Shown here one piece after another: positions 63,015 through 64,000 of a stretch of DNA of 64,000 bases. Location: positions 7,001,001 through 7,065,000 of the forward strand of contig NC_079888.1 in assembly GCF_029227915.1 (NCBI RefSeq). The letters are read 5' to 3'. This DNA comes from Hydractinia symbiolongicarpus. Its lineage: Eukaryota > Cnidaria > Hydrozoa > Anthoathecata > Hydractiniidae. Both the position numbers and the translations under genes were made by a program. Within the stretch, counting starts at the first letter, position 1, and the number at the start of each line of letters is the position of its first letter. The notes under the pieces are model-generated. The model searched no databases, was not told where the DNA came from, and saw nothing but the letters and a program-made list of their open reading frames with translations.

Positions 63015-63128
63015 CAACCTCGTTTCCAGGGCATTTTGCCTTGTTGATAAGTTGATAGCGGCGAAAAAAAATTGTTAGCCACTCCGTAATAACGGCTCAG
63101 GGGCCACAAGACCCTGGGGACGAGGTTG
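63015..63128. mobile_element. CAACCTCG-family MITE with 9-bp target duplication
   Basis: Ends CAACCTCGTTTCCAGGG and CCCTGGGGACGAGGTTG, flanked on both sides by ACAAGTCGT. The interior is shared with the copy at 22674-22791. Confidence 0.88.
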
Positions 63129-63360
63129 ACAAGTCGTATTTTTTGCACTGTAACGAATTGTCTTTTTGAGGTATCTAGCAGAATTACAACCTTTTTTCCC
63201 ACGTCATTTTGCTTTTTCGATTAATTTGGTGGTGGTGAAGATTGCAGATATATTTAACGAGGATTGCAGGTATATTCATGACACATTTGAATATGCCTAA
63301 AAATACAGAGAGAAGAACTAATATAATCAAAATTTATGAAACAAATATGGTATTACATAC

Positions 63361-63480
63361 CTGTTAGTCGTTAGTCTGTGAAAAATCCATGGTTCACCCA
63401 TTACATTCCAATCCTTAGATTATAACCCGTCGTACGTATCCTAACTTCGTGCATCCTTTATACAATTTAGAGATTTAGCT
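63361..63480 (-). repeat. Decayed R1 repeat
   Basis: Retains GTTAGTCGTTAGTCTGTGAA, CCATGGTTCACCCATT and a CGTGCATCC block in R1 order. Strongly diverged. Confidence 0.5.
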
Positions 63481-64000
63481 CCCACTTTGAACAAAATGAT
63501 AGCTGAATGGTAGGTGGTTACCATTATAGAGATAGCTAGGTGGTTTTTTAGGAGGCTCCCTCGAAATTTATGTTTGTAGCCTAAAATCATAAAATTGGTG
63601 AGTTCAAGATTTGTTTGTGGCTGAAAAACGTGATGATATATATTCACCTAAACATGTAAAAAGATGCAAATAAAAATATTTCTACACATATACACTATTT
63701 ATAAGAGAAAAAGGTTAATAGGAGACCTACAGACCTGGCACCAACACTTCCAAACCAAAATGCGATCCTCATTCATATACCTCCTCTTTTAAAAAGAGCC
63801 TGGAATCGAAGTTAACATATACCAAGAACTTTATCCAGCCTTCGTCTTTTTCTTAACAATTTTTTAATAACAAAATACGGGCTTATCGTTGTAGACGCGG
63901 CTTTTGCTTTTGTTTGCTGAAATTATAACGAACAATTAGGGATAATTTTTTTTACGTTTTAGCTAAACACCCGAACACTTTACTATAACCATATTTTAAC

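Larger units (their letters stand above)
60153..64000. other. Intergenic, MITE-rich
   Basis: No gene recognised. Contains CAACCTCG-family MITEs at 61555-61662 (partial), 61714-61820, 62304-62428 and 63015-63128, plus a decayed R1 repeat at 63361-63480. The remaining sequence is AT-rich. Confidence 0.6.

Overview
The window is eukaryotic, AT-rich and intron-rich. Its genes have many short exons with clean GT-AG boundaries. Between and inside them lie many young transposable elements: Penelope-like, a CR1/L2-like LINE, tRNA-derived SINEs, hAT fragments and TIR MITEs. Gene content and repeat style suggest an early-branching marine invertebrate, most likely a cnidarian (perhaps a hydrozoan). The genus is not decided by anything visible here. 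All exon models were built by hand from the raw sequence by checking splice sites and codon phase; no alignment was run.

Layout. (1) 1-2471, plus strand: the 3' part of a gene encoding an unrecognised N-terminal region, one fibronectin III domain and ankyrin repeats (FANK1-like order). (2) 3029-11700, minus strand: three tandem RhoA-type GTPase genes, each with an intronless coding region, a splice acceptor just before the ATG and related upstream sequence. (3) 12949-22455, minus strand: a complete 15-exon gene for the mitochondrial processing peptidase beta subunit (PMPCB). Its first intron holds a perfect hairpin, a 1.1 kb TIR element and a decayed hAT transposase. (4) 25601-30612, plus strand: a 3-exon IRAK1BP1 (SIMPL-domain) gene. 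Its first intron holds a nearly perfect inverted dimer of a Penelope-like element. (5) 31497-41814, plus strand: an unrecognised type I membrane protein, model incomplete, with minisatellites in and between its introns. (6) 42000-49000: a repeat-rich stretch with four copies of one tRNA-derived SINE, one of them split by a 5'-truncated LINE that still has an open reverse transcriptase frame. (7) 49156-59877, plus strand: a complete 21-exon supervillin-like gene (942 residues, gelsolin-type repeats plus villin headpiece). (8) 59878-64000: no gene seen, several TIR MITEs.

The genes are ordinary neighbours, not an operon or one pathway: Rho signalling and actin regulation (Rho copies, supervillin), mitochondrial protein import (PMPCB) and an innate-signalling adaptor (IRAK1BP1). 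The most unusual content is the Rho triplication with mosaic similarity, the Penelope inverted dimer with its 12-bp target duplication, and the unrecognised membrane protein.
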